64,000 nucleotides of DNA from Euryodendron excelsum (lineage: Eukaryota; Streptophyta; Magnoliopsida; Ericales; Pentaphylacaceae), in the NCBI GenBank assembly GCA_033060915.1, contig CM065380.1, forward strand, positions 47,404,501-47,468,500, written 5' to 3'. Made by a program: the position numbers and the translations under genes. The stretch's first letter is position 1; the number at the start of each line of letters is the position of its first letter. The notes below the pieces were generated by a model. It saw nothing but the letters and a program-made list of their open reading frames with translations. It did no database searches and was not told the origin of the DNA. Positions 10,019 to 20,425 of this stretch are shown here, one piece after another.

Positions 10019-12435
10019 GAAGACGCACTAAGCCATCACCCTACCCCACCCTTGTGGTACCTACATGTCGGTTCACCTTAGGTTCACTCATTAGAGTCTT
10101 TGATTAATATATGTCCAATACTATCTACTTGATTTGGAAAAAAGAAGTTGACATGATGCATGATAATGCAAATGCGGGAATTTGATTTGATTTTGAAAGT
10201 GGATTTGAGAAAACCTAATTTGATTTTGGAAATAGATTTGAGAAAAGGCTTGATTTGACTTTGAAAATAGATTTGATTTCGAAAATAGTTTTGAAAGAAG
10301 ATTTGAAGTTTAAAAGAAAATTTTAGAAATCAGAAACTTAAAATAGATTATGGAATTGGAAACTTAAGAAAAATTATGAAATTGAAAGTTTGAAAATGGT
10401 TATGACCGCACCCATGAGGGTTGCCTACGTATTCCTTTTGAGAAATTAGGTCAGTCGTAGTTCAGACAAGAGTACAATTGAAATTAGACATTTTGAGATT
10501 TTAGAAAAGTTTGATTTGAACAGATTTGATTAGAAAAGAGTTTGATTTGAAAAAGAGATTTGATTTAAACGTGGAATACAAGATTTGAAAATTGAAATTT
10601 GATTTTGGAAAACTTAGGATTTGAAAAGATTGGAAGTGATTGGATTTGATTTAGAAATACTTGACTTGGAACGGTTGGCAAAGATTTGACTTCAATGTTT
10701 GATTTGCAAAATTTGAGTTTACGAAATGTTGGATTTAGGAAATCTTTAGGATTTGGAAAGTTTAAACTTATGAAAGTTTTGAATTTAGAAAGTTTCAACT
10801 TAGGAAAGTGCCGAATTAGAAAAGTTTTGGTTTTAAGAAAATTTCATTTTAAGAAGGTTTTGAATTTGAAAAGATTTGAAATTTGAAAAGTTTTCAAATT
10901 AGGAAAGTTTACTTTTAAGAAAAAGTTGATTTTGGAAATATTCAAATTTGGAAGGTTAGAATTAAGAAAGGTTTAGAATTTAGAAAGATTTGGATTTTAG
11001 AAAGATTTGGAATTTAGGGAGATTTGGAATTTAAAGAATTTGAATTAAGAAAGATTTGAAAATTAGAAAGTCTTAGCATTTTGGAAAGATTGAAAATTGA
11101 AAAGTTTTGAAATATAGAAAGATTAGAATTTAGTAAGATTGGAATTAGGAAATGTTTGAACTTAGAAAGATTTGAAAAATTTTAGATTTAGAAAGTTGAA
11201 ATTTGGAAAGGTTTGAAATTAGGAATGTTTGGAATTAGGAATGTTTGGAATTAGGAAATGCTTGAATTAAGAAAGATTTGATTCCTATTTCCTAAAGTTG
11301 AAGATTTGATTTTATTTCCAAAAAATGATGATTTGATTTGGTTTTCAAAATTGAAGGATTTGATATAGTTTACTAATTTGAAAGATTGGATTTGACATGA
11401 AATTGAAAAGGATGAGATTTAGAAAACTTGGATTTAGAAAAGATGATTTGACATGAAAAGAGGTTTAGGAAACCTAAGAGTTTGATGTAAAAAATAGAAT
11501 TTTGGAAAGCTATGATTGGATGTAGAAAAGGAAAGTAGAAATTAAAGTTTCCTAATCATTGGCTCTAGGGCTTGACTTAAACTCTAAGAAAAAGAGATTT
11601 TGGAAAGTAAATCTTTTGAAGGGAGTTTCTGGGAAGGAAATTTGGAGTGTGTTTTTAGAAAGTAGAATTTTGAAGAGAGCTTTTGGAAAGAGTTTTTAGG
11701 AAAGTAAGTTTGAAAAGAAGTTTTGAAAAGTAGATTGGAAAAAGAGATTTTTAGAAAGTAAGTTTAAAAAGAGATTTTTGGAGAGGATTAAAAAGAGGTT
11801 TTGGAAAGGAGATTTTCAAAAAGTGTTTTGGAAAGAGAATGGAGTATGGTTGTTTACATGTCTCTAAAAAATATCTCACTTTCCTAAAACAATTTTAATC
11901 GTAGAAAGATTAGAACCATTCTAGGATTGTGGTTTTGAAAACAATAAAGATTTGAAAATATGGACCATGATAGTCACTTTAAATATAATACTTTCCTAAA
12001 GCAACCCTAACCATGAAATGACTAGAATCACCTTAAGATTGTAATTTTTATGAAAACAATTTTAAGGTTTATACCAAAAACGTATGTAACACCTTCCTAA
12101 AACAATCCTAACCATGGAGTGGTTAGTGTCATCTTAAGATTGTGACTTTTGAAAACATGTTTGGAAGAAGGAGATTTTAATGCAAGTTTTGAAAGAGATT
12201 TGATGCAAGTTTTTTAAAAACAAGTTCAGAAAACGATTTTGGAAAGATGTATGAGCATGATATGCATAATGCAAGTGGGGTCGTGAACTTACAAGGTTTA
12301 GACTTCACCACATAATCAAGGGGGCCGAATCCACATGGTCTACGGTCGAATTAGAGAAAAGCTCACAACACAGTGACTTTCAACCATTCTTCCTACATAT
12401 GAATCGAAGATTCCATTGTTTCAAACATGCAAGAA

Positions 12436-12530
12436 AAAGGGGGGGGGGGGGGCGAGGGGGAAGAAGATAGGGGATTAAAATAGAAGATGCAAGAAAAGGG
12501 AGGGGGGGAGGGGGAAGAAAATAGGGGATT
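12436..12530 (+). repeat. G-rich low-complexity stretch
   Basis: A run of about 13 G followed by GGCGAGGGGG, then a near copy of the segment about 60 bp later with GGGAGGGGGGGAGGGGG. In the other LTRs the same position holds a shorter C- or G-run next to the GCATGCTTGAAACAAGGGG motif, so the run has expanded here. It could form G-quadruplexes. Confidence 0.8.
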
Positions 12531-12881
12531 AAAATAGAAGAAAGCCCAAGTGGGCTAGGAGAGAGAAGAGAGAAGGGGAAAGTCACATAAACATAAATAG
12601 AGAACTAACCTTGTGTTTTCTTTGATTTTCTTGTCTTATTTGCTTTACTTCACTTTGATCTTCTAGAACTTCAAGATTGCAGCACCTTGAGTCTTCAATG
12701 GATGGCTTGGAGGCTTGTATAGGAGCGTATTGAGTGTATGTATGCTAGGGTTAAAGTATATGGGGGCTAGGGTTTGAAGAAAACTAAGAAAACTAGGGTT
12801 TGAGAGTTTGAGGTTTGTATATCGAGAGATAGTGTTTCTAGAGTTAGATTGCCAACCCTTTTACGTGGGGGGAAATGTTTG

Positions 12882-12889
12882 TATTTATA
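12882..12889 (-). promoter_or_regulatory. LTR TATA box
   Basis: TATAAATA on the reverse strand, between the GGCGCC hairpin zone and the transcribed R/U5 part. The same arrangement occurs at 15380, 28437, 41005, 46927 and 58400. Confidence 0.65.
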
Positions 12890-13979
12890 GGCAACTTAAA
12901 CCTACCTGGCGCTTGTTGCAATGGCGCCAGGCTAAAAAGTACACTGGCGCCACTCCTAATGGCGCCATGCCAAAAAATACATTGACTCCACTAGGAGTGG
13001 AGCCAAGTGGAGCGAGGCCAAAAAATACATTGGCGCTAGCCCAAATATTGGCTTGGCGCCACTACTAGTGGCACCAGCCACTTTGGAAACCTTTTAAGGC
13101 AGTAAGAAATGTATCTTTGACCCTTAGTACACAAGGCAAAAGATTTGGGCGCCTGTCCTAGTGACTACCATGCAATTTTTGGCTTGGCTCCACTAGGAGT
13201 GACTTCGGAAGGTCCAGGAATGTTCTAGAAGGCCGGGAGTGGTATGGATAGCCAAAAACGGATAGAAACCCCTAAAATAATGTCTCAGGAGTAGTAGACT
13301 TGAAAAATGATGTCCGGATTTGTTGGAAGGATTGACTGAGCCATTAAGAACAAAACGGTTAATCGGATCGAAAAACTACCGAAATGGACTCAGAATGTCC
13401 CGGAAGAAAGCTCAAGGACTGGAAATATTACTTAGAATATTTTCAGAGTTCGCCAATTTGATACCCAGAGCCGGTATGGTTGGAAAAGGTGACCAGCCCA
13501 CTAAGGGCAAAACAGTCATTTTACATCAGGCTTGCTGGAACTGACTCGGAATGACCTAGAAATGTATCGGACGATCGAGAATACTATTAAAAGCATCCCT
13601 AAAAGGTTACCAGTTTATTACCCAGAGCCGGTGTGGTTCTAAGGGCAAAATGGTCATTTAGCTTCAAGTGGGTCCTACAGGCCCGAAAAGCGACCGGTGG
13701 ACTAAATTAGAGTTTAAAAGGCGGGTTAGAGTCTGAATATGCACGTGATGTGTAAAAGTGAGTTCGGTTGGGCCGTGTAAGCACCCCATTTTTGACCGCT
13801 CGGCGGTTTCCACTCCGTCCAGACTTGTGTTCAAGTCATTGTGGGCATATTTTAATCCAAATTAACTTTCTAAGGCTAGTCCCGTCAATTCATCGCTTCG
13901 CTGGCCCCGCCGGGCCTAAATAGAGGCAAAAGGACCAAAATGCCCTTGGGGGCATTGTTTGGTCTAATTCCAAATTAGG

Positions 13980-14190
13980 CACGTCTTTCCGAAGATGATA
14001 AGTCCCCTTTTCAATTCCAACAGGCACGCATTTCCGAAGATGGTAAGTCCCCTTTCCAATTCCAAATCAGACACATCTTTCCGAAGACGGTAAGTCCCCT
14101 TTCCAATTCCAATTCTGATCCCTCTCTCGAGATAGTTGATTCCTCGAGATGGTCCGGTACGTTTTTTGAAGAAAATCTTTTCGAAACGGT
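13980..14190 (+). repeat. U3 tandem repeat with hairpin and GGTAAGT motif
   Basis: Three to four imperfect units of about 48 bp each contain a short inverted repeat (GTCTTTCCGAAGAC) followed by GGTAAGTCCCC and CCAATTCCAA. Homologous arrays occur at 27055-27200 and 39490-39720 (forward), and as longer 81-bp units at 47806-48117 and 59463-60000 (reverse). Confidence 0.75.
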
Positions 14191-15299
14191 AAGTCCCTTT
14201 AAACTTGTCGACCTGGACGAGACCCCAAGTCCCCTAGATGGTAGAATGGTCCACCTTTGGTGCCTACTAGTCTGCCAATGCAGAAATGTCCGTTTAGGCA
14301 TGCCTTTCGAGAGAGTTGATTCTTAGGCGCTAAGTCCCGTTAGTAGCTTCCTAAGATCAGGCAGTCTCGGGACTGATCACGAACCGTCAGAGAAGTGAAA
14401 ATACTCGCAAACATCGCAACCGTCAGAGTAATGGAAATACTCGCAAGCAGGTCAATATAGGGAATTCCCAACAAACCCTTGTATCATGCAACCGTCGTCA
14501 GGGTTGTGGAAACACTCAAAACCCAGGTCAACACCAATGCCTGCTAGCCCACTTCGGTGAAAAATGACCAAACTTCCCGTAGGGCCATTTTTTGGCACGT
14601 TTCTTGAGAGCACACCTAAGACTTCAGAACGGTAAGTCCCCCTTCCTAGATCATCCCAGAGATGATCCGGCACGATTAGGTGCCCTCCAATCAGTTTCGG
14701 GTCAATTTCGAGACTTTTCGGTCAAGATGACCATTTTGCCCCTAGGCATCTGAGTGCCCCGGGAACCACACCGGCCCTGGTTATCAAACCGGTTACCCCC
14801 CGAGAATGCTCCTTATAGTATTCCTGGCCTTCCTTTATCTTTTCGGATCATTCCGAGTCAATTCAGGCAAACCCGGTGCAAAATGACCGTTTTGCCCCTA
14901 GAGGGCCGGTCGCCTTTTCCAACCACACCGGCTCTGGGTATCAAACCGGCAACCTTAAACATTTTAGGTAATGTTTCCAAATCTCAAGTTTTTTTCGGGA
15001 CATTCCAAGTCCGTCCCGATAGCTTTCTAGTTTGATTGATAGTTTTGCCCTTAACAGTCCAGTCAATCCTTCCGACACATCTTATCCCCATTTTTCAAGT
15101 CAAATATCTCCGGGACACTATTCTAAGTGTTCCTGCCCTTTTTCAGCTTTTCGGGTCATTCTTGGCCTCTTCAAATCATTCCCGGACTTTCCAAAGTCAC
15201 TCCTAGTGAAACCAGGCTAAAAATTGCATGGTAGTCACTAGTACGGGTGCCCAAATCTTCCAAAGATACGTTGCTTGCCGACCTTAAAACTTTCCTAAC

Positions 15300-15365
15300 T
15301 AGTTGGCGCCACTGCTAGTGGTGCCAAGAGGGAATTTAGCCTGGCGCCACTACAACAGGCACCAG
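15300..15365 (+). promoter_or_regulatory. GGCGCC hairpin zone upstream of the LTR TATA box
   Basis: TGGCGCCACTGCTAGTGGTGCCA-type inverted repeats (arms TGGCGCCACT and AGTGGCGCCA in the best copies) precede the TATA box by 15 to 80 bp. The same zone is present in every LTR of this family in the window and again near the 5' region of the antisense gene at 26600-26670 and 39060-39125. Confidence 0.55.
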
Positions 15366-15379
15366 GTTTATCCCATCTT

Positions 15380-15387
15380 TATAAATA
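15380..15387 (+). promoter_or_regulatory. LTR1 TATA box
   Basis: TATAAATA in CATCTTTATAAATACAGAG. Its place about 1.6 kb into the LTR and its conservation in five other LTRs mark the probable U3/R border shortly downstream. A candidate splice donor ACACAAGGTAGG lies at about 15705-15716. Confidence 0.65.
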
Positions 15388-18094
15388 CAGAGCCTCTTCC
15401 AATGTGAAAGAGGTCCGCAAACTTAGTCTGAAAACCCTAATTTTCGATATACAAAGCTCGTGCATTCCCAAAACCCTAGTTTCCCTAGGTTTTCTAAACC
15501 CTAACCACCATACACAAACCCTAGCCTCCTATACACTCACATACACTCCTATATACTTATACACTAGCCTCCAACCCTCCTTTGAAGACTTGAAGGACTG
15601 CAATATGAAGGTTTGAAGATTAAAGACAAACTATTGAAGATTGAAGTGAAGATCGAAGCAAGACAAGCAAAGCAAGGCGCGCAAAGCCAAGCAAAATAAA
15701 GAAGACACAAGGTAGGCTTCTTGTTTAAATTTTCGCACTTCCCCCTTCTCTCTCCTCTCTCCTAACCCACTTGTGTTTTCTTTATTTTAATCCCGTATCT
15801 CTTTCCCCCTTTTCTTTACATGCTTGAAACAAGGGGACTCCCAGTCCATGTGTAGGATTAGGCTATTGGAAGGTCACCATGTCAGGGGCTTTCTTTTAGT
15901 CTAACTGGAGACCACGTGGGTTCGGCCCCCTTGGTTATGTGGTGAAGCCTTAACCTTGTATGTTCACGACCCCAATTTGCATTGTGCATATCATTATCTT
16001 GCATTCTTCCAAAAATAGTTTTTAAACTCGTTTTCAAAGCTTGCATGAAACTTGTTTTCAAAATTGCATCAAAATCTTCTTTTTCAAAACTTTTTTTCAA
16101 AATCACAATCCTAGGGTGATTTTAGCCTTTCCATGGCTAGGATTGCTTTAGAAAAGTGTTACATTTAAAGTGACCGATATAGTCTATATTTTCAAACCCT
16201 TTGTTGTTTTCAAAACTACTTTTTTAAAGTAGTTCTAGCCTTCTTATGGTTAGAATTGCTTTAGAAAAGTGAGACATTTTTATACTTTCCAAAAACTCTC
16301 TTTTCAAAAGTCTCTCTTTCTAAAATCCTCTTCTTTTTCAACATGCTTTCCAAAAGCTCTTCTTTCCAAAATTGTTTTCTAAAAACTCTCTCCAAAAATC
16401 TATTTTTTCAAAACTCCCTTTTTAAACTCCTTTCCAAAATACTCTCCTCAAAATCTACTTTCTAAAAATGCTTCCTCAAAATTCGCTTTCCTAAAAACTC
16501 TTTCCAACAATCCCTTTCCAAAAATTCCCTTCCAAAAACTCTCTCTTTTAAATTCACTTTCTAAAAACTTCTCCCTAGGATTTCTTTCCAAAAACTCTCT
16601 CTCTTCAAAATTCACTTTCTAGAAACTCCTTTTTAGGATTTCCTTCCAAAAATCTTCGTTTCCAAAAACTCACTTTCCAAAAAGTTCTTTTCTTGGTGCC
16701 CAAAACAAACCCTAGAACCCACGATTAGGAAACCCTAATTTTTCTTTCCAAAAACATGGTTTTTGAACTTGCCTTAAAACCTAGGTTTCCAAAACCTCTT
16801 ATTTTGTACATTAAAACTATATATTTCCAAAACTTATTTTCTACGTCAAAACTATAGTCTTCCCAAATTTAGGATTTCTAAAACTTCCGTTCCCAAATCC
16901 ATGGCAAATCTAATCTTCCCTTTAGGTCACCAAATCCAATCTCTCATTTAGGAAACTAGATGCAATCCTCCATTTTTGGAAACAAAATCAAACCTTCTCT
17001 TTTAGAAACAAAATCTAATCCCTTGTTTTAGGAAATAGAAATTTTAATCTTTCCAAATCCAAATCTTTCCTAATTCAAATCCTTCCTAATCTTCTACTTT
17101 CCTAAATCTTAAGTTTCCAAAACTTGAACATAAAAATATTTCCTAAATTTTAAAACTCAACTTTCACATCTTTCCTAATTTAACCATTTCCTAATTCTAT
17201 CCATTTTCAAATCTTAACTTTTCAAATCTTTCCTAAACTCAAACCTTTCCTAATCTCAAGATCTTCTAAAACTTTAAAACTTTCTAAATCCTAAACTTTC
17301 TAAATTCGAAACTTTTAAAGTCTAAAATTTTCTAAGTTCTAAACTTTCCTAAACTTCAAATCTTTCAAAGTCTAAACCTTTCCTCATTCCAACCTTTCTT
17401 AATTCTCCATCCTTTCCAAACTTTAACTCCAAAATCAAGATTTTCAAATCTTTCTAAAACTCAAACTTTGAATCTTCCAAAAATTCTAAAGCGCTCTAAA
17501 TTCAAATCTTTCCTAATTTAAAATCTTTCTAAAATTCTAAGCTTTCCAAATTCAAAACTTTCTTAAGTTAAAACTTTCCAAATTCTAAACCTCCCTTAAA
17601 CTAAACTTTTCCTAATTCAAAATATTTCTAAATTCAAAACTTTACAATTTCAAAGCTTTCTTAAAACGAAATATTTCTTAATTCAAAACTTTCCTAAAAT
17701 GAAACTTTCTTAGTTCGAAACCTTTCCTAAACCAAAACTTTGCTAAAACGGAATTTTTCTAAAACGAAACTTTCCTATTTTGAAACTTTCCTAATTCGAG
17801 TGTTTCCTAAATCCAATCTTTCCTAATCTTCCAAGTTCAACATTCGACTCAAATCTTTTCTTAAAACTCTTCGAAGTCAAATTTTTCCTAAGTCTCTTCT
17901 CTTTCCTAAGTCTAGGTTTCCTAAACCTTCATCTTTCCAAAACAAGTCTAAATCTTTCTTCCAAATTCTATCTTTTCAAATCAAAGTCCAATCTTCTCAA
18001 TTCCAAAATTCTGAATTCCAATTTCCAATCTTCTATTCTAAGTTCAAATCAAATCCTTTTTTGAATCAACTCTTCTATTTTCAATCGGACTCTT

Positions 18095-18170
18095 GTCCGA
18101 ACTACGACTGACTTGATTCCTCCAAAAGGATACGTAGGCAACCCTCATGGGTGCGGTCACAACATTTTTC
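18095..18170 (+). promoter_or_regulatory. Conserved U5 block 1 (CGTAGGCAACCCTCATGGG)
   Basis: The block from GACTCTTGTCCGAACTACGA through ATACGTAGGCAACCCTCATG to GGTGCGGTC is almost unchanged in seven LTRs (1320, 18080, 31080, 43630 forward; 10400, 46130, 56285 reverse), while flanking sequence is highly diverged. Function is unknown. A role in the genomic RNA, such as packaging, dimerisation or 3' processing, would explain the constraint. Confidence 0.5.
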
Positions 18171-18716
18171 AAGTTTCTATTTCCACAAAATTTTTCCAAA
18201 TCTCCAAACTATTTTCAAACTTCCAATTCCAAATTTCTATTTCCAAATCTCTATTTTCAATTTTCAAAAACTTCTTTCTAAATTCAAACTTCTATCTCTT
18301 TCTTCTCAAATCTATTTTCCAACTCTCTTTTCTTGCACTTGCATATCATGCATCATGTCTTTTTAAACATTGTTTTCTAAAGTGGATAGGATTGAACATT
18401 AGTTAGTTGAAGACTGTCATAGGTGAATCTAGGGTGAATAAACATGTAGGTACCGAAAGGGTGGGGTAGGGTGATGGCTTAGTGCGTCTTCCCTACACGT
18501 AACCAACCTCCAAACCTAGAATCACTGTTTTCATAGACCAAAATGGAGTTATTTTCAAAAAATGGCTAAATGTTTTCCAAAGGTTGCTAAACAACTTGTT
18601 TTCTCAAAAACCCTCTCTTGAGGTGATATTTTCAAAATTGTTTTCCAAAACCCTAAGTGTAGTCTTTGGATTATGCTTAGTTTTTAGGTGACCTAACTCA
18701 CTTTAATCAAGTTAGG

Positions 18717-18726
18717 TGGCGACTCC
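18717..18726 (+). other. PBS-like TGGCGACTCC inside the LTR
   Basis: TGGCGACTCC is complementary to the last 10 bases of plant tRNA-Arg (ending GGAGTCGCCA) and equals the start of the true PBS, which lies 163 bp downstream. It sits after an inverted repeat (CCTAACTC..AAGTTAGG). It is present in the LTR ends at 7682 and 44330, and reverse at 8224, 45610 and 55585, with one changed base in some. Confidence 0.6.
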
Positions 18727-18879
18727 AAATTTTTTCTAAAAGCCCTTTATTTAAACCAATTTTCAATTCAAACCTAGTCGCACTCATTCTTCTAGGAGGG
18801 TGAGTTCTAACGAGAGAGTACATTATTTTTCCCGCTTGTGTGTGTATTCCTCGAGTGCGAAAAATCTAGGCGCGACAGC

Positions 18880-18898
18880 TGGCGATTCCACTGGGGAC
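18880..18898 (+). other. Primer-binding site, tRNA-Arg
   Basis: TGGCGATTCCACTGGGGAC lies 2 bases after the LTR end. Plant tRNA-Arg ends CCCCAGCGGAGTCGCCA, whose complement TGGCGACTCCGCTGGGG differs at two positions. Use of tRNA-Arg is typical of Ogre/Tat elements. Element B has the form with TGGCGACTCC intact. Confidence 0.85.
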
Positions 18899-20425
18899 AC
18901 TTAGAAGGTTAGGTCATAGTCATGTCTCTTCAATTAACTTGTTCAATGCTATTCACTTTAAGTTTTCAAAATTGTTTTTAAAAAAAAACATGCATGTATT
19001 CATATTATCTTGTACTAAGTTTGCCATCTACATACTAACTCTTGCATCTTTGTTTTGTAGGTACACATTTTGTTTAAATTTTATTAACTGCCATGTATTG
19101 AATGTGATGAACAGGATGAATGGGTGTTGTTGGGCTCTTTCCTCCGCTTTTAAAAATCACACACACACTGCATGTGCACCTGCATTCTACATACTTCCAT
19201 TATTACCCTGATATGTCCTTTCTAGTTAGAAAAGGGGAACGATATATTGGTTGTGGGCAAGATGCTGTGTCAGTTTCTTTGCCTACGGCCTCTTGATGGT
19301 TCGCCCGCTCGGATCACCAACTGATCATGGCACCACCTCGGGGAGTGGGCCTAGGTTTGAAGATCCAGGGACTGAGCCTTTTTAGGACGCATTAGTGAAC
19401 CCTCAACCTCATACTCATATAGACAGCATGCATAACCGAACCTCTGCCGAATTTAGGACACGAGCACTGTTTTCCAAAACCATGGAGGAAAGGGTGACTG
19501 CTCTTACTTTCATTTATACCTGTTTATTCCTGTTGTTATAATGATTGTATTCATACTGTTATAATGCCTGTTTAAATGCTCATGCATACATGTTTACCTT
19601 GCTCTTGCATTTTCTCTCATTATACTCTTTGCATATCCATGTTTATGCATTTGATATCCCATGTTAAGACAAGAGTTCCAAGTAACTCAAGTCATTGCAT
19701 TCTCATGCATATGATCAACCCATTGAGAGTGACACCAAGGTCACTCTCCTTTGCATTAAACCTATCCAAACCCTAAGGGTTCCCATGTAACCCTAAGGAC
19801 TCATGGCATGCATACCAATCCATTCCATAAGAGGGGCTCCAATCCCTCTATGCTCACAGAGATAGGATTGCCAAGAAGACAAGGGGCAATCGATCAACAA
19901 GGTCTCACAGTGACCTCATCAACATCAAATCCAACAAGGCGAATCTGAAGACTCAAGAGTAGTTTAGGTTTTTTAGTTGTAAAACTAGATAGGTGGAAGT
20001 CTAAAGGAAAATGTTCTCCTTTCCCGCTGTTAAAATGTATTTCAATTCCTTTGTATCATAAACCCAAAATTCAATATGCTTCTTTATTTTTGTGAAATGA
20101 ATGCATGGATGGCTGAAGGTTCCTACTTGACGGTAAGGTATCTGCATACAGGGGCAAATCCCCTATCTCCAAAAGTGAGCCAATACATCATGCTTAGTTT
20201 CCCCCCTCCCCCCCTCCCCCCCAAAAGAGGGGCACCCTAGGACATGCATTGCATAAAGCTCTCTAAAAACCAGAAACTGGCTTGGGATTTATGTTTTTGT
20301 CTTTTCTTTCTTCCTTTTTATTTTTTCTATTTACAGAGGTCACCCTGTATTGAGTCAACATTGCTTCCAAGAAGGGGCAACATCCACCTAGGGATCTCAT
20401 CATCACTCGGCAAAGAGCATCACTG
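18899..20425 (+). other. 5' leader of element A
   Basis: This is an untranslated leader of about 1.5 kb. A block at 19205-19500 (from ATATGTCCTTTCTAG through the GGTTGTGGGCAAGATGCTG stretch to the GGAGGAAAGGG stretch) is highly conserved in element 2 (31480-31770) and element B (54790-55075, reverse). Candidate splice acceptors are TTTGTTTTGTAG at about 19050-19061 and TTTTTTCTATTTACAG at about 20320-20335, just before gag. C-runs at 20199-20222 precede gag. The small frames here are not conserved between copies. Confidence 0.6.

Larger units (their letters stand above)
10019..13775 (-). mobile_element. Reverse LTR (Tat/Ogre-like), right part, truncated U3 end
   Basis: This continues the LTR of 8080-8460. 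The order, reading reverse, is U3 with CGGTTTGATACC-type remnants (13320-13775), GGCGCC hairpins (12910-13075), TATAAATA at 12882-12889, then a purine-rich stretch of GAAAG words (10150-12250) and the conserved TTGCCTACGTATTCC block (10420-10440). The last 30 to 40 bp up to the expected GGGTGCTTACA are missing, because the forward LTR begins directly at 13776. Its U3 end resembles 60188-60490 more than LTR5, so it belongs to that subfamily. Confidence 0.8.
13776..18877 (+). mobile_element. LTR1, complete 5.1-kb LTR of element A
   Basis: It starts TGTAAGCACCCCATTTTTG and ends CTAGGCGCGACA, directly followed by a PBS, so it acts as the 5' LTR of internal region A. U3 is about 1.6 kb: tandem units with GGTAAGTCCC motifs (13980-14190), blocks ending AACCGG, GGCGCC hairpins (15300-15365) and a TATA box (15380). 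R/U5 is about 3.5 kb: a leader-like AAGCAAAGC stretch, a kilobase-scale pyrimidine tract (16300-18060), and three conserved blocks (18095-18170, 18443-18510, 18690-18730). It is less like LTR2 and LTR3 than they are like each other, so it probably came from a different original element. Confidence 0.9.

Noticed and set aside
13700..13800. Simple nested insertion of element A in the reverse LTR
   Set aside because: The missing 30 to 40 bp of the reverse LTR end do not reappear at any forward array border, so insertion with a duplication cannot be shown.
15404..15616. Small frame directly downstream of the LTR1 TATA box
   Set aside because: In LTR2 and LTR3 the frame is broken at several places, so it is more likely untranslated R sequence.
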